Assembly (NCBI RefSeq): GCF_018141405.1
Contig: NZ_CP058648.1
Coordinates: forward strand, 1,875,001-1,939,000
Length of the DNA stretch: 64,000 nt
Direction of reading: 5' to 3'
DNA from: Serpentinicella alkaliphila
GTDB lineage: Bacteria; Bacillota; Clostridia; Peptostreptococcales; Natronincolaceae
The position numbers and the translations under genes were made by a program. Shown piece after piece: positions 52,766-62,827 of the stretch (its first letter is position 1; each line of letters starts with the position of its first letter). A model generated the notes under the pieces. That model saw only the letters and a program-made list of their open reading frames with translations. It was not told the origin of the DNA and did not search any database.

Positions 52766-53917
52766 TTGCGTGGTAAAAGTTTTTTAGTTTTATCTTTTTA
52801 TATTGTTATGTGTTTGATCATAACAGTTAATATAAATGGATGTTCAAATAATGATTCCGAGGAAGAAAGGCTAACGGCTATTGAAGTTTCTGAAGCACAA
52901 AGAGGAAACATAACCCAGTGGGTAACACTCACTTCTCAGTTAAAACCAGTGGAAAATGTAATGATATTTGCTAAAACACCAGGTCTAAATGTGACTAATG
53001 TAAATTTTAAAGTTGGTGATTCAGTTAAAGAAGGGGATTTGTTATTTGAATTAGATAAAAGCATCCTTAGACAGCAGGTGGAGCATGCTAAGCTAAATTA
53101 TGACATGGCAAAGGATAATTATAATAAACAAAGAGAGCTATTAGAAAATCAACAGAAGGCTATGGAAGATATAGCAGTTTTATCAACCAATAGAGGATTA
53201 AACAAGTTTGTACAAGGCAATTCTACCTTAAATGTTAGTGGTGTAATTGGAAATGTTGAAGCTTCACTTTTGGCTGCAAAGGCACAGGTAGATCAATCAA
53301 AAATGGCATATGCCAATACATTAAGACAATTAACTGAGCTAGACTATTATTCTCCAATTGATGGAGTGATTTCACAGCTTAATGTTTTTGAAAATCAAAT
53401 AGCTCTAAATCAACAACCTGCTTTAGTAATTACAAATACTAAAATTTTAAAGTCGAATATTCATGTTTCAGAAAAACTATTAGACGAAATAAGGATAAAT
53501 GAAGAGGTATATGTTGATATAGATAATGATATAAGAAAGGGTATTGTTTCCTTAGTAAATACTGTTGCAGACCCCAGATCAAATCTATATTTAGTAGAGG
53601 TTATTATTGATAACGAAGACAACGCTTTAAAAATAGGATATTTTAATAAAGTTAGATTTCAGCGGGCAAAGAAAGAAAATGTAGTTGTTATTTCAAAGGA
53701 TGCAATACTTTTTGAAGGTAAGGATACTTATGTTTTTATTGAAGCTGAGGAACGGGTGTTTAAAAGAAGAATAGAACTTGGAATCGAACAAGATGATAAT
53801 GTGGAAATAGTGAGTGGAGTGGAAACAGGAGAAAAAGTGGTAATAAAAGGACAACAATATTTAAAGGATAAAATGAAGGTTCAGGTAGTCAGAGGTGGTA
53901 ATCATGAAAATATCTAA
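52766..53917 (+). CDS. RND efflux periplasmic-adaptor-type (HlyD/MFP) lipoprotein
   Basis: A 383-residue membrane fusion protein starting at TTG after GGAGGGG. The signal region ends in INGCSNND, so Cys26 may be lipidated. The lipoyl halves are NVMIFAKTPGLNVTNVNFKV...DLLFELD and YYSPIDGVISQLNVFENQIA, around a helical hairpin (about 95-190, rich in Gln/Lys). The beta-barrel and a membrane-proximal part follow (IEAEERVFKRRIELGIEQDD). In a single-membrane organism it would work outside the membrane with the RND protein. It overlaps the RND gene start by 14 bp. Confidence 0.9.
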   Translation: MRGKSFLVLSFYIVMCLIITVNINGCSNNDSEEERLTAIEVSEAQRGNITQWVTLTSQLKPVENVMIFAKTPGLNVTNVNFKVGDSVKEGDLLFELDKSILRQQVEHAKLNYDMAKDNYNKQRELLENQQKAMEDIAVLSTNRGLNKFVQGNSTLNVSGVIGNVEASLLAAKAQVDQSKMAYANTLRQLTELDYYSPIDGVISQLNVFENQIALNQQPALVITNTKILKSNIHVSEKLLDEIRINEEVYVDIDNDIRKGIVSLVNTVADPRSNLYLVEVIIDNEDNALKIGYFNKVRFQRAKKENVVVISKDAILFEGKDTYVFIEAEERVFKRRIELGIEQDDNVEIVSGVETGEKVVIKGQQYLKDKMKVQVVRGGNHENI

Positions 53918-56900
53918 TTGGGCAGTAAAAAAACCCGTATCTGTTTTTATGCTTATAGCTATAGTTTTATTGTTAGGTGCTGTATCCATATTTAGATTAC
54001 CAATGGATTTATTACCCCAAATGAATATACCAGTGGCTATGGTTACAGTTAGATATCCTGGAGCGGGGCCATTTGAAATAGAAAATATGATAACAAGACC
54101 TTTAGAAGAGGTATTAGCTACAGTACATAATGTAAAAAAACTTTCATCCTCATCCGCAGAAGGTGTATCCACAGTTACTATAGAATTTAATCAGGGTACT
54201 GATATGGATTTTGCTACATTACAAATGAGAGAAAGAATTGATTTAATTAAGGATTTTCTTCCAGAGGATGCCCTTACTCCAATGGTTCTTAAAGTAGATC
54301 CAAATCAGCTACCAATTATGATATTGGCCTTAGGTGGAAGTAATGATTTAAGTAGGCTTCAAATTATTGCAGAAAAACATATAAAGCCTAGATTAGAAAG
54401 GTTAGACGGAGTAGCTTCTGTCTCAATAACTGGTGGTACAGAAGATATTATAGAGATAGTGTTTAATCCGGATGTTTTATCTTCATATAATATTACAGCT
54501 ATGCAATTGATGAATTTACTAAGAACGGAAAATGTTAATTTACCCGGTGGTGAAGTTGCGATGGGGAATAGAAATGTACTCATTAGAACTGTCGGAGAGT
54601 TTGGAAATTTAGAGGAGATAAGAAATTTGCCAATACCACTTCCTACAGGGGGGAGTGTACCACTTGAAGAAATAGTAGAAATTAATCTAACTCAGAGCGA
54701 TGCAATACAAATTGTTAAAATTAATGGAGAAAAAGCAATTAGAATGGCTATTCAAAAACAAGCAAATTCTAATACAGTTACGGTAACAAATATTATACAT
54801 AGGGAGATAGATGAACTTACGAAGAGTTTAGATGACATATCAATTGATCCAGTTATAGATCAGTCAATCTTTATAAGAAGATCAGTATATAACGTTGGAG
54901 CAACGGCTTTAATTGGTGGTATACTTGCGATTTTAATTTTATACTTATTTATGAAAAATATTAGAGTAACATTAGTAATTGCACTATCAATACCAATTTC
55001 TATAATAGCTACTTTTACACTAATGTATTTTTCAGGTATTACTTTAAACCTACTATCATTAGGAGGTTTTGCTTTAGGTGTAGGTATGCTAGTTGACAAT
55101 GCAATTGTAGTTTTAGAAAATATATTTAGATATAGGGAGGAAGGGTATGAGCCAAAAGAGGCTTCAATAAATGGTGCTAGTGAAGTATCAATGGCTGTAA
55201 CCGCATCAACCTTGACAACGGTGGCTGTTTTCTTACCTATTGCCTTTGTGGAGGGAGTTACGGCGGAGATATTTAGAGAATTAGCATTAACAGTTACGTT
55301 TTCTCTTCTTGCATCTCTGGTTGTTTCCTTAACACTAGTACCAATGCTTTGTTCTCAAATGTTAAGTAAAAAACATAACAGCTTTGTTTGCTCAGGTGTT
55401 CACGGTTTATTTAATAAGCTATTTGATAGTCTGAGTGATAAATACGCTAGGATGCTTAGTTGGAGTATGTATCATAGAAAGACAGTAATTTTGTTAATAG
55501 CTATATTGTTTATTATTACAATCAGTCTATCTTTATTTACTGGTTCAGAATACTTCCCAGACTTTGATGACGGAATGTTTATGATTAATATTCGATTACC
55601 CCATGGTGCAAATATTAGTGAAACTACAAATATTGCTGAAAATATTGAAAACATACTTTATGATTATAAAGATGTTAAGACAGTTTTTACTAATATAGGT
55701 GGTGGGGATGTTTTCTTTGATTCTCATAGCGGAAGATCTCATATGGCAGTAATAAATGCTAGATTAGTACCGGCTAGTGAGCGGAAAATGACAACGGCTG
55801 AAATAATAGATAGTATTAGAAGAGATTTGAATAGAATTGCCGGGGCAGATATTTCTATTTCTGGTATATCTTCATTTATGGGAATGGGTATGGGTGGTAC
55901 TTCAATTGAAATAGAAATAAAAGGCGATGATTTAGAGATGCTAAAAATAATTTCTGAGGATTTCATAGATATAGTTGATAATGTTAGAGGAACTAGAGAA
56001 GTTACTTCTAATTATATGGAAGGCCGGCCTCAAATGGAAATTAAGTTAAATCGTGATATTGCATCTCAGTACGGTCTTCAGGCAGCTCAGGTTGCTACAA
56101 CAGTTAGAAATATTTTAAATGGCACATCCGTAACAAAATTTAGATTAATGGGAAAAGAACTAGATGTTATAATGAGAGGTGAAAAGCATTTTAAGCATGA
56201 TCTTTCAAATTTTATGCTTATGCCTATAACTACAGTTTTAGGTGTTAATGTTCCTTTGGAACAGATAGCTCAAATTAATAATGCCATTGGCCCAAGTGTA
56301 ATTAGAAGATCAGATCAAGTAAGGACTGTAACTGTAAGCGCCACTTTATTTAACCGAGATTTAAATAGTGTAGTAGGTGATATAGAGAATAGACTTGAAG
56401 ACTATAATCTACCAGCGGGATATAGCTATCAATTTAGAGGTCAGAGAGAACAGTATGAAGAGGCAATGAATAGTCTAATTTTAGCAGTAATATTAGCTAT
56501 ATTATTAGTCTATATGATCTTAGCTGCTCAATTTCAATCCTTCCTATATCCGTTTATAATAATACTATCAGTTCCCTTAGCCTTTTCTGGTGGAGTATTA
56601 GGACTATTTATTAGCAGAAGGCCTATTAGTGTTCCAGCAGTAATAGGTGCAATAGTCTTGGCAGGAATAGTAGTAAATAATGGTATAGTATTAATAGACT
56701 ATATTAATACCTTAAGATATAACGGAAAGGACAGAGTAGAAGCAATTTTACAGGCAGGTCCAACTAGATTAAGACCAATTATGATGACTACATTAACGAC
56801 TGTATTAGGCCTGTTTCCGTTAGCCCTAGGTATAGGTGAGGGGGCAGAAGTACAGGCACCATTAGCCACAGTTGTTATTGGGGGTCTAATATTATCAACC

Positions 56901-56993
56901 GTCTTAACCTTAATTGCAATGCCAGTAATTTATCTACTATTGGATGATTTAAAAGTTAAGGTTTTAAGGAAAAATAATGACATTATTAAATAA
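53904..56993 (+). CDS. RND-family efflux transporter (AcrB/MdtC-like)
   Basis: About 1029 residues from ATG 53904, which has AGAGGTGG inside the end of the adaptor gene. It has the RND fold: helix 1 (VFMLIAIVLLLGAVSIFRLP), a large outer loop, helices 2-6 near 330-500 with GVGMLVDNAIVVLENIFRYR (motif with the transport Asp), a second loop, and the final helices with VVNNGIVLIDYINTLR. It should exchange protons for a drug, lipid or metal export substrate. There is no outer-membrane channel gene, consistent with a single-membrane cell. Confidence 0.93.
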   Translation: MKISNWAVKKPVSVFMLIAIVLLLGAVSIFRLPMDLLPQMNIPVAMVTVRYPGAGPFEIENMITRPLEEVLATVHNVKKLSSSSAEGVSTVTIEFNQGTDMDFATLQMRERIDLIKDFLPEDALTPMVLKVDPNQLPIMILALGGSNDLSRLQIIAEKHIKPRLERLDGVASVSITGGTEDIIEIVFNPDVLSSYNITAMQLMNLLRTENVNLPGGEVAMGNRNVLIRTVGEFGNLEEIRNLPIPLPTGGSVPLEEIVEINLTQSDAIQIVKINGEKAIRMAIQKQANSNTVTVTNIIHREIDELTKSLDDISIDPVIDQSIFIRRSVYNVGATALIGGILAILILYLFMKNIRVTLVIALSIPISIIATFTLMYFSGITLNLLSLGGFALGVGMLVDNAIVVLENIFRYREEGYEPKEASINGASEVSMAVTASTLTTVAVFLPIAFVEGVTAEIFRELALTVTFSLLASLVVSLTLVPMLCSQMLSKKHNSFVCSGVHGLFNKLFDSLSDKYARMLSWSMYHRKTVILLIAILFIITISLSLFTGSEYFPDFDDGMFMINIRLPHGANISETTNIAENIENILYDYKDVKTVFTNIGGGDVFFDSHSGRSHMAVINARLVPASERKMTTAEIIDSIRRDLNRIAGADISISGISSFMGMGMGGTSIEIEIKGDDLEMLKIISEDFIDIVDNVRGTREVTSNYMEGRPQMEIKLNRDIASQYGLQAAQVATTVRNILNGTSVTKFRLMGKELDVIMRGEKHFKHDLSNFMLMPITTVLGVNVPLEQIAQINNAIGPSVIRRSDQVRTVTVSATLFNRDLNSVVGDIENRLEDYNLPAGYSYQFRGQREQYEEAMNSLILAVILAILLVYMILAAQFQSFLYPFIIILSVPLAFSGGVLGLFISRRPISVPAVIGAIVLAGIVVNNGIVLIDYINTLRYNGKDRVEAILQAGPTRLRPIMMTTLTTVLGLFPLALGIGEGAEVQAPLATVVIGGLILSTVLTLIAMPVIYLLLDDLKVKVLRKNNDIIK

Positions 56994-57009
56994 AGAGGGG
57001 AAATGCAAA

Positions 57010-57291
57010 ATGTTAGTTGGGGTATGTTCTATGAAATTAGTAATGTATGATACGGATTCATTAAAAGCTAAAAGACATATTATTAAAAGTGTTATAGAAA
57101 GAATAAAATCAAGATTTAATGTGTCAATTGCAGAAATAGGAGAGCTTGACAAATGGCAGTTGTCCGAGATCGGTTTTTGTTGCATAAGTAATAGTAGAAG
57201 ACATGCAGATGAGGTTATTCAATCTGTTATTAATTTTATTGAGCGAGACGGTAGATTTGACATTACAAGCTGTGAAATAGATATATACTGA
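57010..57291 (+). CDS. DUF503 family protein
   Basis: A 93-residue protein from ATG 57010, preceded by GAGGGG. Features are MLVGVCSMKLVMYDTDSLKA, RHIIKSVIERIKSRFNVSIA and EIGELDKWQLSEIGFCCISN, which cover the DUF503 domain. It is a small ferredoxin-fold protein seen near rbfA and infB in other Firmicutes. Here it lies between the RND gene and nth. Function unsettled. Confidence 0.87.
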   Translation: MLVGVCSMKLVMYDTDSLKAKRHIIKSVIERIKSRFNVSIAEIGELDKWQLSEIGFCCISNSRRHADEVIQSVINFIERDGRFDITSCEIDIY

Positions 57292-57316
57292 AAGGAAAAT
57301 ATGTATGGGGGAAAAA

Positions 57317-57952
57317 ATGCTTTCGAAAGCTAAAATAAAGAATGTTTTAAGGATTTTAGAGGAAATGTACGCAGGGGCTGAAAGTGAATTAAACTATTCT
57401 AATGCCTTCGAGTTATTAATAGCTACAATACTAGCAGCCCAATGTACTGATAAAAGAGTAAATGAAGTGACAAAGGAGATATATAAAGAATATAAAAGTC
57501 CTGAGGATTTTTTAACCCTAAGTCAAGTGGAGCTTGAAAAAATGGTAAAAAGCTGTGGTTTCTATAAAAATAAAAGTCAAAATATTTTAGCTACCTGTAG
57601 AATATTAGTCGAAAAATATAATGGAGAGGTACCAAGCACATTAGAGGAGCTAACTACATTACCTGGTGTTGGAAGAAAAACTGCTAATGTAGTAATAAGT
57701 AATGTATTTGGCCAAGATGCTATACCTGTCGATACTCATGTGTTTAGGGTATCTAATCGGTTAGGGCTTGCTAGTAGTGATAATGTTTTGACTACTGAAG
57801 AACAGCTTATGAAAAATATACCAAAAAGAAAATGGTCTGAGGCCCATCATTGGCTAATATATCATGGGAGAAGAATTTGTAAGGCTAGAAAACCACAATG
57901 TGAGGAGTGTCCTTTATCAATAGATTGTTTGCACTTCAAAAACTCAAAATAA
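57317..57952 (+). CDS. nth: endonuclease III
   Basis: About 211 residues from ATG 57317 after GGGGG (an ATG at 57305 is possible but lacks a clear site). The helix-hairpin-helix with the catalytic Lys is LPGVGRKTANVV and the catalytic Asp is in PVDTHVFRVSNR. The iron-sulfur loop is CKARKPQCEECPLSIDC (spacing 6-2-5), complete. It removes oxidised pyrimidines from DNA and cuts the abasic site. It follows DUF503 by about 25 bp. Confidence 0.95.
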   Translation: MLSKAKIKNVLRILEEMYAGAESELNYSNAFELLIATILAAQCTDKRVNEVTKEIYKEYKSPEDFLTLSQVELEKMVKSCGFYKNKSQNILATCRILVEKYNGEVPSTLEELTTLPGVGRKTANVVISNVFGQDAIPVDTHVFRVSNRLGLASSDNVLTTEEQLMKNIPKRKWSEAHHWLIYHGRRICKARKPQCEECPLSIDCLHFKNSK

Positions 57953-58033
57953 AAAGAAGGAAATAGGATGTTTCTGAAGAAATGTATAAATGTATATGTA
58001 ATTTGTTGTTTTTGAAAGGATGTTATTTTTCTT

Positions 58034-60025
58034 ATGGAAAATTTAAATAATGGGTCTATGGTTTTTGCATTAGATATTGGCACTAGAAGTATAGTAGGGT
58101 TACTAGGGACTATTGAAGATAATAGAATAATCGTACATTACTCCGCAATGGAATTCCATCGAGACAGAGTAATGTATGATGGTCAAATACACGATATTGA
58201 TGGGGTTTCTAAAATTGTTAAAACCGTAAAAGACAATTTAGAGAATCAGTCAGGTTTTAGGCTTGATGAGGTTGCTGTAGCAGCAGCTGGAAGATCGTTA
58301 AAAACATGTCACGTTACAATCGAGAAAAATATAGATTTAAATAGAGAGATTGACAGACATCTAATAAATACATTAGAAATAGAGGGCCTACAAAAAGCAC
58401 AGAATTCAATTAAAGATACGGAAGTTAATGATAAGGATTATTTATGCGTAGGTTACACAATAAAGAATTATTTTCTAAATGATGCATTGATTACTAATCC
58501 ATTAGGTCATAGGGGTGAAATCCTTAGGGCAGATATTATTGCTACTTTTTTACCACAAATAGTTGTGGATGGATTACATTCAGTAATGTCTAAAGTAGGG
58601 CTAGAAATATCCTTTATTACCCTAGAGCCAATAGCGGCTATTGAGGTTGCAGTACCACAGAATGTAAGATTACTAAATATCGCTTTAGTAGATATAGGAG
58701 CAGGGACATCGGATATAGCTATAACAAAAGACGGAACAATAATTGGATATGCTATGACATCAACTGCTGGAGACGAAATAACTGAAGCAATAGCTAAGGG
58801 ATATTTAATGGATTTTGACTCTGCTGAAGTACTAAAGTGTAATTTAAATAAAGAAAAAATACAAAATTTAACTGACATTTTAGGTTTTACTAGAGAAGTA
58901 GAATCTAATGAGATATTAGATACTGTAGAAGAATCCATTGAACTTGTAGGTAAAGAAATAGCAGATAGTATTTTAAAGCAAAATGGTAAGCCTCCTAGTG
59001 CTGTGTTTTTAATAGGTGGTGGAAGCCAAATTCCTAGGTTACCAGAGATAATATCTGGGCATTTAGGTATTCTTAAAGAGCGGGTTGCAGTAAGAGGCAT
59101 AGAGACAATTCAAAACCTAATACATGATAGCTCTACATTAATAGGGCCAGAAGGGATTACCCCTGTAGGAATATTAGTTAAAGCTATTAAAAATAGAATG
59201 ACAGATTTTATTACAATAAAAGTAAATAAAAACCAAATTAAACTATTTCAATCTAAAAAATTAAAAGTAAGCGATGCTTTAATAATCGCTGGATTTAATC
59301 CAAGGGATTTAATTCCAAAAAAAGGACAAGCAATTACTGTTTATATAAACGGACAAAAAGAAATTTTTTATGGTGAGTATGGTGAGCCTGCAAAAATATA
59401 TGTAAATGAACAGGTGAGTAGCCTTGACACAGTAATAAAAGATAGAGACAATATTAATATTATTCCTGCTCAGCCAGGAAAACCGCCTTCACAAAGATTA
59501 GAAAATGTTATTAAAAAAGAAGATGGTTTTATTTTAAATGGTCAATATATAGATTTTGTATATAATATAACTTTAAATGGGAAGGGGATAAATGAAAAAC
59601 AAGTTTTATCAGATGGTGATAAAATTGAATATAATAAAATAAGAAACGTAGAAGAACTGTGTGATTCAAGAGAAATTGATCTAAATGTATATAATATCTA
59701 TATAAATGGTAAGATAGTAGATAAAAATACGGAAATAAACAAAAATGATCGTGTAGTTGTTATTAATAAAGATCAAAAATTAGAACTAACTAAAGATAGC
59801 AACGATTATAGTGAGCATATAATCATTAATTGTAATGGAGATCATGTTAAAATTCCTTGTGTGAAAGATGAAATTTATTTTGTTGATATTTTTAACTTTA
59901 TAGATTTTGACAGATCAAAGGTTCAAGGAAAACTAATATTAAGACATAATGGAAGATATGCTAATTATACAGATAAGTTAGAAGACGGAGATTATATAGA
60001 AGTTTATTGGGAAAAGGCACAGTAG
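58034..60025 (+). CDS. FtsA-like actin-family protein with long C-terminal extension
   Basis: A 663-residue protein. Residues 1-380 have the FtsA/PilM actin fold: VFALDIGTRSIVGLLGTIED (phosphate 1), IALVDIGAGTSDIAITKDG (phosphate 2) and AVFLIGGGSQIPRLPEIIS (adenosine motif). Residues 380-663 are unlike FtsA. They contain repeated beta-grasp-like units, each ending in a pattern like LNGKGINEKQVLSDGDKIEY, IYINGKIVDKNTEINKNDRV and YTDKLEDGDYIEVYWE. Normal FtsA is about 420 residues. No ftsZ is nearby. It may be a divisome or coat-linked ATPase. The nucleotide motifs are intact. Confidence 0.83.
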   Translation: MENLNNGSMVFALDIGTRSIVGLLGTIEDNRIIVHYSAMEFHRDRVMYDGQIHDIDGVSKIVKTVKDNLENQSGFRLDEVAVAAAGRSLKTCHVTIEKNIDLNREIDRHLINTLEIEGLQKAQNSIKDTEVNDKDYLCVGYTIKNYFLNDALITNPLGHRGEILRADIIATFLPQIVVDGLHSVMSKVGLEISFITLEPIAAIEVAVPQNVRLLNIALVDIGAGTSDIAITKDGTIIGYAMTSTAGDEITEAIAKGYLMDFDSAEVLKCNLNKEKIQNLTDILGFTREVESNEILDTVEESIELVGKEIADSILKQNGKPPSAVFLIGGGSQIPRLPEIISGHLGILKERVAVRGIETIQNLIHDSSTLIGPEGITPVGILVKAIKNRMTDFITIKVNKNQIKLFQSKKLKVSDALIIAGFNPRDLIPKKGQAITVYINGQKEIFYGEYGEPAKIYVNEQVSSLDTVIKDRDNINIIPAQPGKPPSQRLENVIKKEDGFILNGQYIDFVYNITLNGKGINEKQVLSDGDKIEYNKIRNVEELCDSREIDLNVYNIYINGKIVDKNTEINKNDRVVVINKDQKLELTKDSNDYSEHIIINCNGDHVKIPCVKDEIYFVDIFNFIDFDRSKVQGKLILRHNGRYANYTDKLEDGDYIEVYWEKAQ

Positions 60026-60101
60026 TATTAATTATTTCTTTAATTTTTAGTGGTGAAATGGCATTATATAATCTATTACTACATTAAAGGAGAGTATAAT
60101 T

Positions 60102-60890
60102 ATGAATACGTCTAAAAGGAATTACTTATCGATAGTTTCATTAGTACTAATTGTACTTTTAGTGTCAACTGTTATGTTGGTAAATTCTAGAAAAGATAGT
60201 TCAGTAATTAGTAGTGACAACAGTAAACAAACGATAGATTTAGTGTTTAAACCAGTTGAAATAGAACCATTAAAAGAGGTAGAAATAACTGATGAATTCA
60301 AGTATGTAGATACAATAGAATTAAAATGCTTTAATGGAAGTCTACATGTATACGCAAAAAATGATGAAACAGAAAGTGGAGAAGTGTATGGGTTTATAGA
60401 ACACAATAACAAGTTTTATGAGGTTAATGTTATATCAGCCTATGGAGTTGAGGATCAAAATATTAATTTAGTTGATGTAACTAAGGATGGCAGAAATGAA
60501 CTACAGTTAATAGGAAGTTTAGGTTCAACCTATGCGGAACTTAAAATAATTTCTTACGATGCAAATGATGAACAATGGATTAATCTACTTACAATGGGAA
60601 CCCCTTATATAGTTGATTTAGATGGAGATGGAGTAAATGAGTATATTGGTGTTTCCACTGGAAGTATGCCAGGCTTTGTTGATATATATAGATGGAATGG
60701 AGAATTCTTTGTAAAAGCTAGCGTTACTGAATCGACAAATAATATTTATGCAAATTTATATAATAACCAGGTAACTTCTGAACATAAAAGTATACAGGAT
60801 GGAAGCTGGATAATAGAAACGGGTAATAATGATAAATCTGAATTCTATAGATATGAACTAGGTAAGCTAGTAAAAACAATCCAAAATTAG
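60102..60890 (+). CDS. membrane-anchored VCBS/FG-GAP-like protein
   Basis: A 262-residue exported protein. One hydrophobic segment (11-28) at the N-terminus has no Cys, so it is an anchor or signal peptide and not a lipoprotein. The C-terminal part has FG-GAP/VCBS-type motifs with Asp-rich loops (LVDVTKDGRNELQLIGSLG and IVDLDGDGVNEYIGVSTG), typical of Ca-binding beta-propeller blades, though only two or three blades are present. It lies 76 bp after the FtsA-like gene. Function is unknown. ATG has AAAGGAGAG. Confidence 0.75.
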   Translation: MNTSKRNYLSIVSLVLIVLLVSTVMLVNSRKDSSVISSDNSKQTIDLVFKPVEIEPLKEVEITDEFKYVDTIELKCFNGSLHVYAKNDETESGEVYGFIEHNNKFYEVNVISAYGVEDQNINLVDVTKDGRNELQLIGSLGSTYAELKIISYDANDEQWINLLTMGTPYIVDLDGDGVNEYIGVSTGSMPGFVDIYRWNGEFFVKASVTESTNNIYANLYNNQVTSEHKSIQDGSWIIETGNNDKSEFYRYELGKLVKTIQN

Positions 60891-60919
60891 CTATGTTTTA
60901 AATTAAGTGTTGACCGATT

Positions 60920-61108
60920 TTGGGCAAATATACAAAAGAAGAATTAGTAGAAGCTTTGCGCCCTATATCTTCGATAATTAGTAAATGTGAAAAAGGGCAG
61001 CTGAAATTTGCTGAGGGTACATCTCATCATAGTCGCTTTAAGAATATTATTAAGGCTATGCATATTTCAAAATCCCTAATAACAAATGAAATTAGCAGTA
61101 TGGGTTAA
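60920..61108 (+). CDS. small conserved protein of unknown function
   Basis: A 62-residue protein starting at TTG 60920 with no good ribosome binding site, which is a weakness. It reads MGKYTKEELVEALRPISSII, SKCEKGQLKFAEGTSHHSRF and KNIIKAMHISKSLITNEISS. The pattern KYTKEEL...ISKCEK...GTSHH...IKAMHISKSLI is a small protein family that I recall in Bacillus and Clostridia genomes. Function is unknown. Confidence 0.7.
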   Translation: MGKYTKEELVEALRPISSIISKCEKGQLKFAEGTSHHSRFKNIIKAMHISKSLITNEISSMG

Positions 61109-61157
61109 TATAAATTATTCTCCGAGATAAACACTAATAAAATCAACACAATATCTG

Positions 61158-61200
61158 AAAGGTATTTACTTAAATAAAAAGTAAATACCTTTGTATTTTT
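61158..61200 (+). terminator. terminator after the small conserved gene
   Basis: A 12-bp stem (aaggtatttact with agtaaatacctt) has a 9-nt loop and is followed by a T-rich tail. Confidence 0.85.
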
Positions 61201-61326
61201 TGTTTTATAATTTTAATCCAAAATCTAAATTGAGGTCATAAAATTTTAAAAGTAATAATAAACATTAATAAGTTTTATAATTATTGGAAAAATATATTAA
61301 TCCATTAAAATAGTAGGGGGTACACC

Positions 61327-62748
61327 ATGGAATTAATCAGAATGAACAAAAAGAAAATAATAACAACTATTAGTATCCTTTGCTTAATAGCTGCTATTTT
61401 CATTATATTTACCTCAGCATTATTATCAAAGGACACGATATATTCAAATATATACATTAATGATGTGGATGTTAGTGGGTTAACAGTTAAAGATGCGGAA
61501 GAAAAATTAACTAGCATTTATAAAAACAAGTTAGAAACTATGAAATTAAATTTAGTTCATGAAAACTACAAATTGCTTATAAAAGCTGAAAATATAGATT
61601 ATACATATAAATATAAAGAATCTATCAAAGAAGCACATAAAATTGGACGAAATATTAGTGTTATTGAAAGCATAAAAGAGATTTTTTCCTTAAGAACAGA
61701 GCCTATAGTAGTGCCACTAAAATCGACATATAATGAAATGAGGCTAAATGAATTAATTGAAAGAATCAGTTCTGAAATAAATCGAGAGCCAGTTAACGCT
61801 AGTATACAAAAAAATAGCAATGGTTTTGCAATAGTCGAAGAGATATCAGGAGTTATTGTAAATAAAGGGAAAACAAAGGAAAATATTTTAATTGGCTTTG
61901 AGGGTTTAGATGGTTTAGATGTAGAGATAAGTATAGATAATGTTATGCCAAATATAACTAAGGAGCAGCTTAGAGCTATAGATCATTTAGTAAGTGAATA
62001 TAAAACATCTTTTAATCCACAAATTGTTGGTAGAGTAAGAAATATTGAAGTGGCTGCAAATAGAGTAAATGGAACATTATTAATGCCTATGGAAGTTTTT
62101 TCATTTAATAATATTACTGGATCAAGAAGTAAAGCAGGCGGATACCATGAAGCCCCAATAATTTCAAATGGAAAATTTGTACCGGGAGTAGGTGGAGGTG
62201 TTTGCCAAGTTTCTACTACTTTATATAATGCTGTAATCAGAAGTGATTTAGCTATAGTTGAAAGAAGAAATCATTCTCTACCTGTTGTCTATGTTCCTCT
62301 TGGTCATGATGCAACAGTCACGGATAATTATATAGATTTCAAATTTCAAAACAATAAAACCTATCCTATATACATAGAAAGTAAAGTACAGGGGGACTCC
62401 CTGTTTGTGGGGATATATGGACAGAAGAAAGGTAGTACCAATACATCAATAGATCTTCATTCACAAATAACAGAGGTAATAAGTCCAAGGATTGAAGTTA
62501 AAAAGGACCCTAATATGAATATAGGGGAAAAGAAAGTTATTCAAGAGGCTAAAAATGGATATAGAGTAGATACATATAAGGTTTACTATGAGTCAGGAGT
62601 ACAGGTTAGGCGAGAGCATATTTCCAGAGATTATTATAATCCAATACATGGGGAAATAATAGAAGGGGCAAGACCAGTAGATGTTAAAAATAACGAACAG
62701 GATATAGAACAAGTAAATATAAATGAGTCAGAGGTCATAGATTATTAG
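61327..62748 (+). CDS. VanW family protein with putative peptidoglycan-binding and G5-like ends
   Basis: A 473-residue exported protein. Residues 15-38 form a membrane helix. It continues with repeats of a PG_binding_4 type (YSNIYINDVDVSGLTVKDAE). The VanW domain then has FSFNNITGSRSKAGGYHEAP and GVGGGVCQVSTTLYNAVIRS with HDATVTDNYIDFKFQNN. A C-terminal part, EAKNGYRVDTYKVYYESGVQ, has the look of a G5 domain. It may act in cell wall or spore cortex handling; VanW's role is not defined. ATG follows AGGGGG; another ATG at 61342 is possible. Confidence 0.88.
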   Translation: MELIRMNKKKIITTISILCLIAAIFIIFTSALLSKDTIYSNIYINDVDVSGLTVKDAEEKLTSIYKNKLETMKLNLVHENYKLLIKAENIDYTYKYKESIKEAHKIGRNISVIESIKEIFSLRTEPIVVPLKSTYNEMRLNELIERISSEINREPVNASIQKNSNGFAIVEEISGVIVNKGKTKENILIGFEGLDGLDVEISIDNVMPNITKEQLRAIDHLVSEYKTSFNPQIVGRVRNIEVAANRVNGTLLMPMEVFSFNNITGSRSKAGGYHEAPIISNGKFVPGVGGGVCQVSTTLYNAVIRSDLAIVERRNHSLPVVYVPLGHDATVTDNYIDFKFQNNKTYPIYIESKVQGDSLFVGIYGQKKGSTNTSIDLHSQITEVISPRIEVKKDPNMNIGEKKVIQEAKNGYRVDTYKVYYESGVQVRREHISRDYYNPIHGEIIEGARPVDVKNNEQDIEQVNINESEVIDY

Positions 62749-62827
62749 ATCTATGGCCTATTTACATATAGTTAATTTTATGCATTTTTGGTATAATGTT
62801 ATTAAATAATAAAAGAGGAGGAGAGCC

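Noticed and set aside
58507-59100. A 197-residue frame on the minus strand inside the FtsA-like gene
   Set aside because: It is antisense to a well-conserved gene, has Ser/Ile-rich low-information composition and no ribosome binding site. It is a shadow frame.
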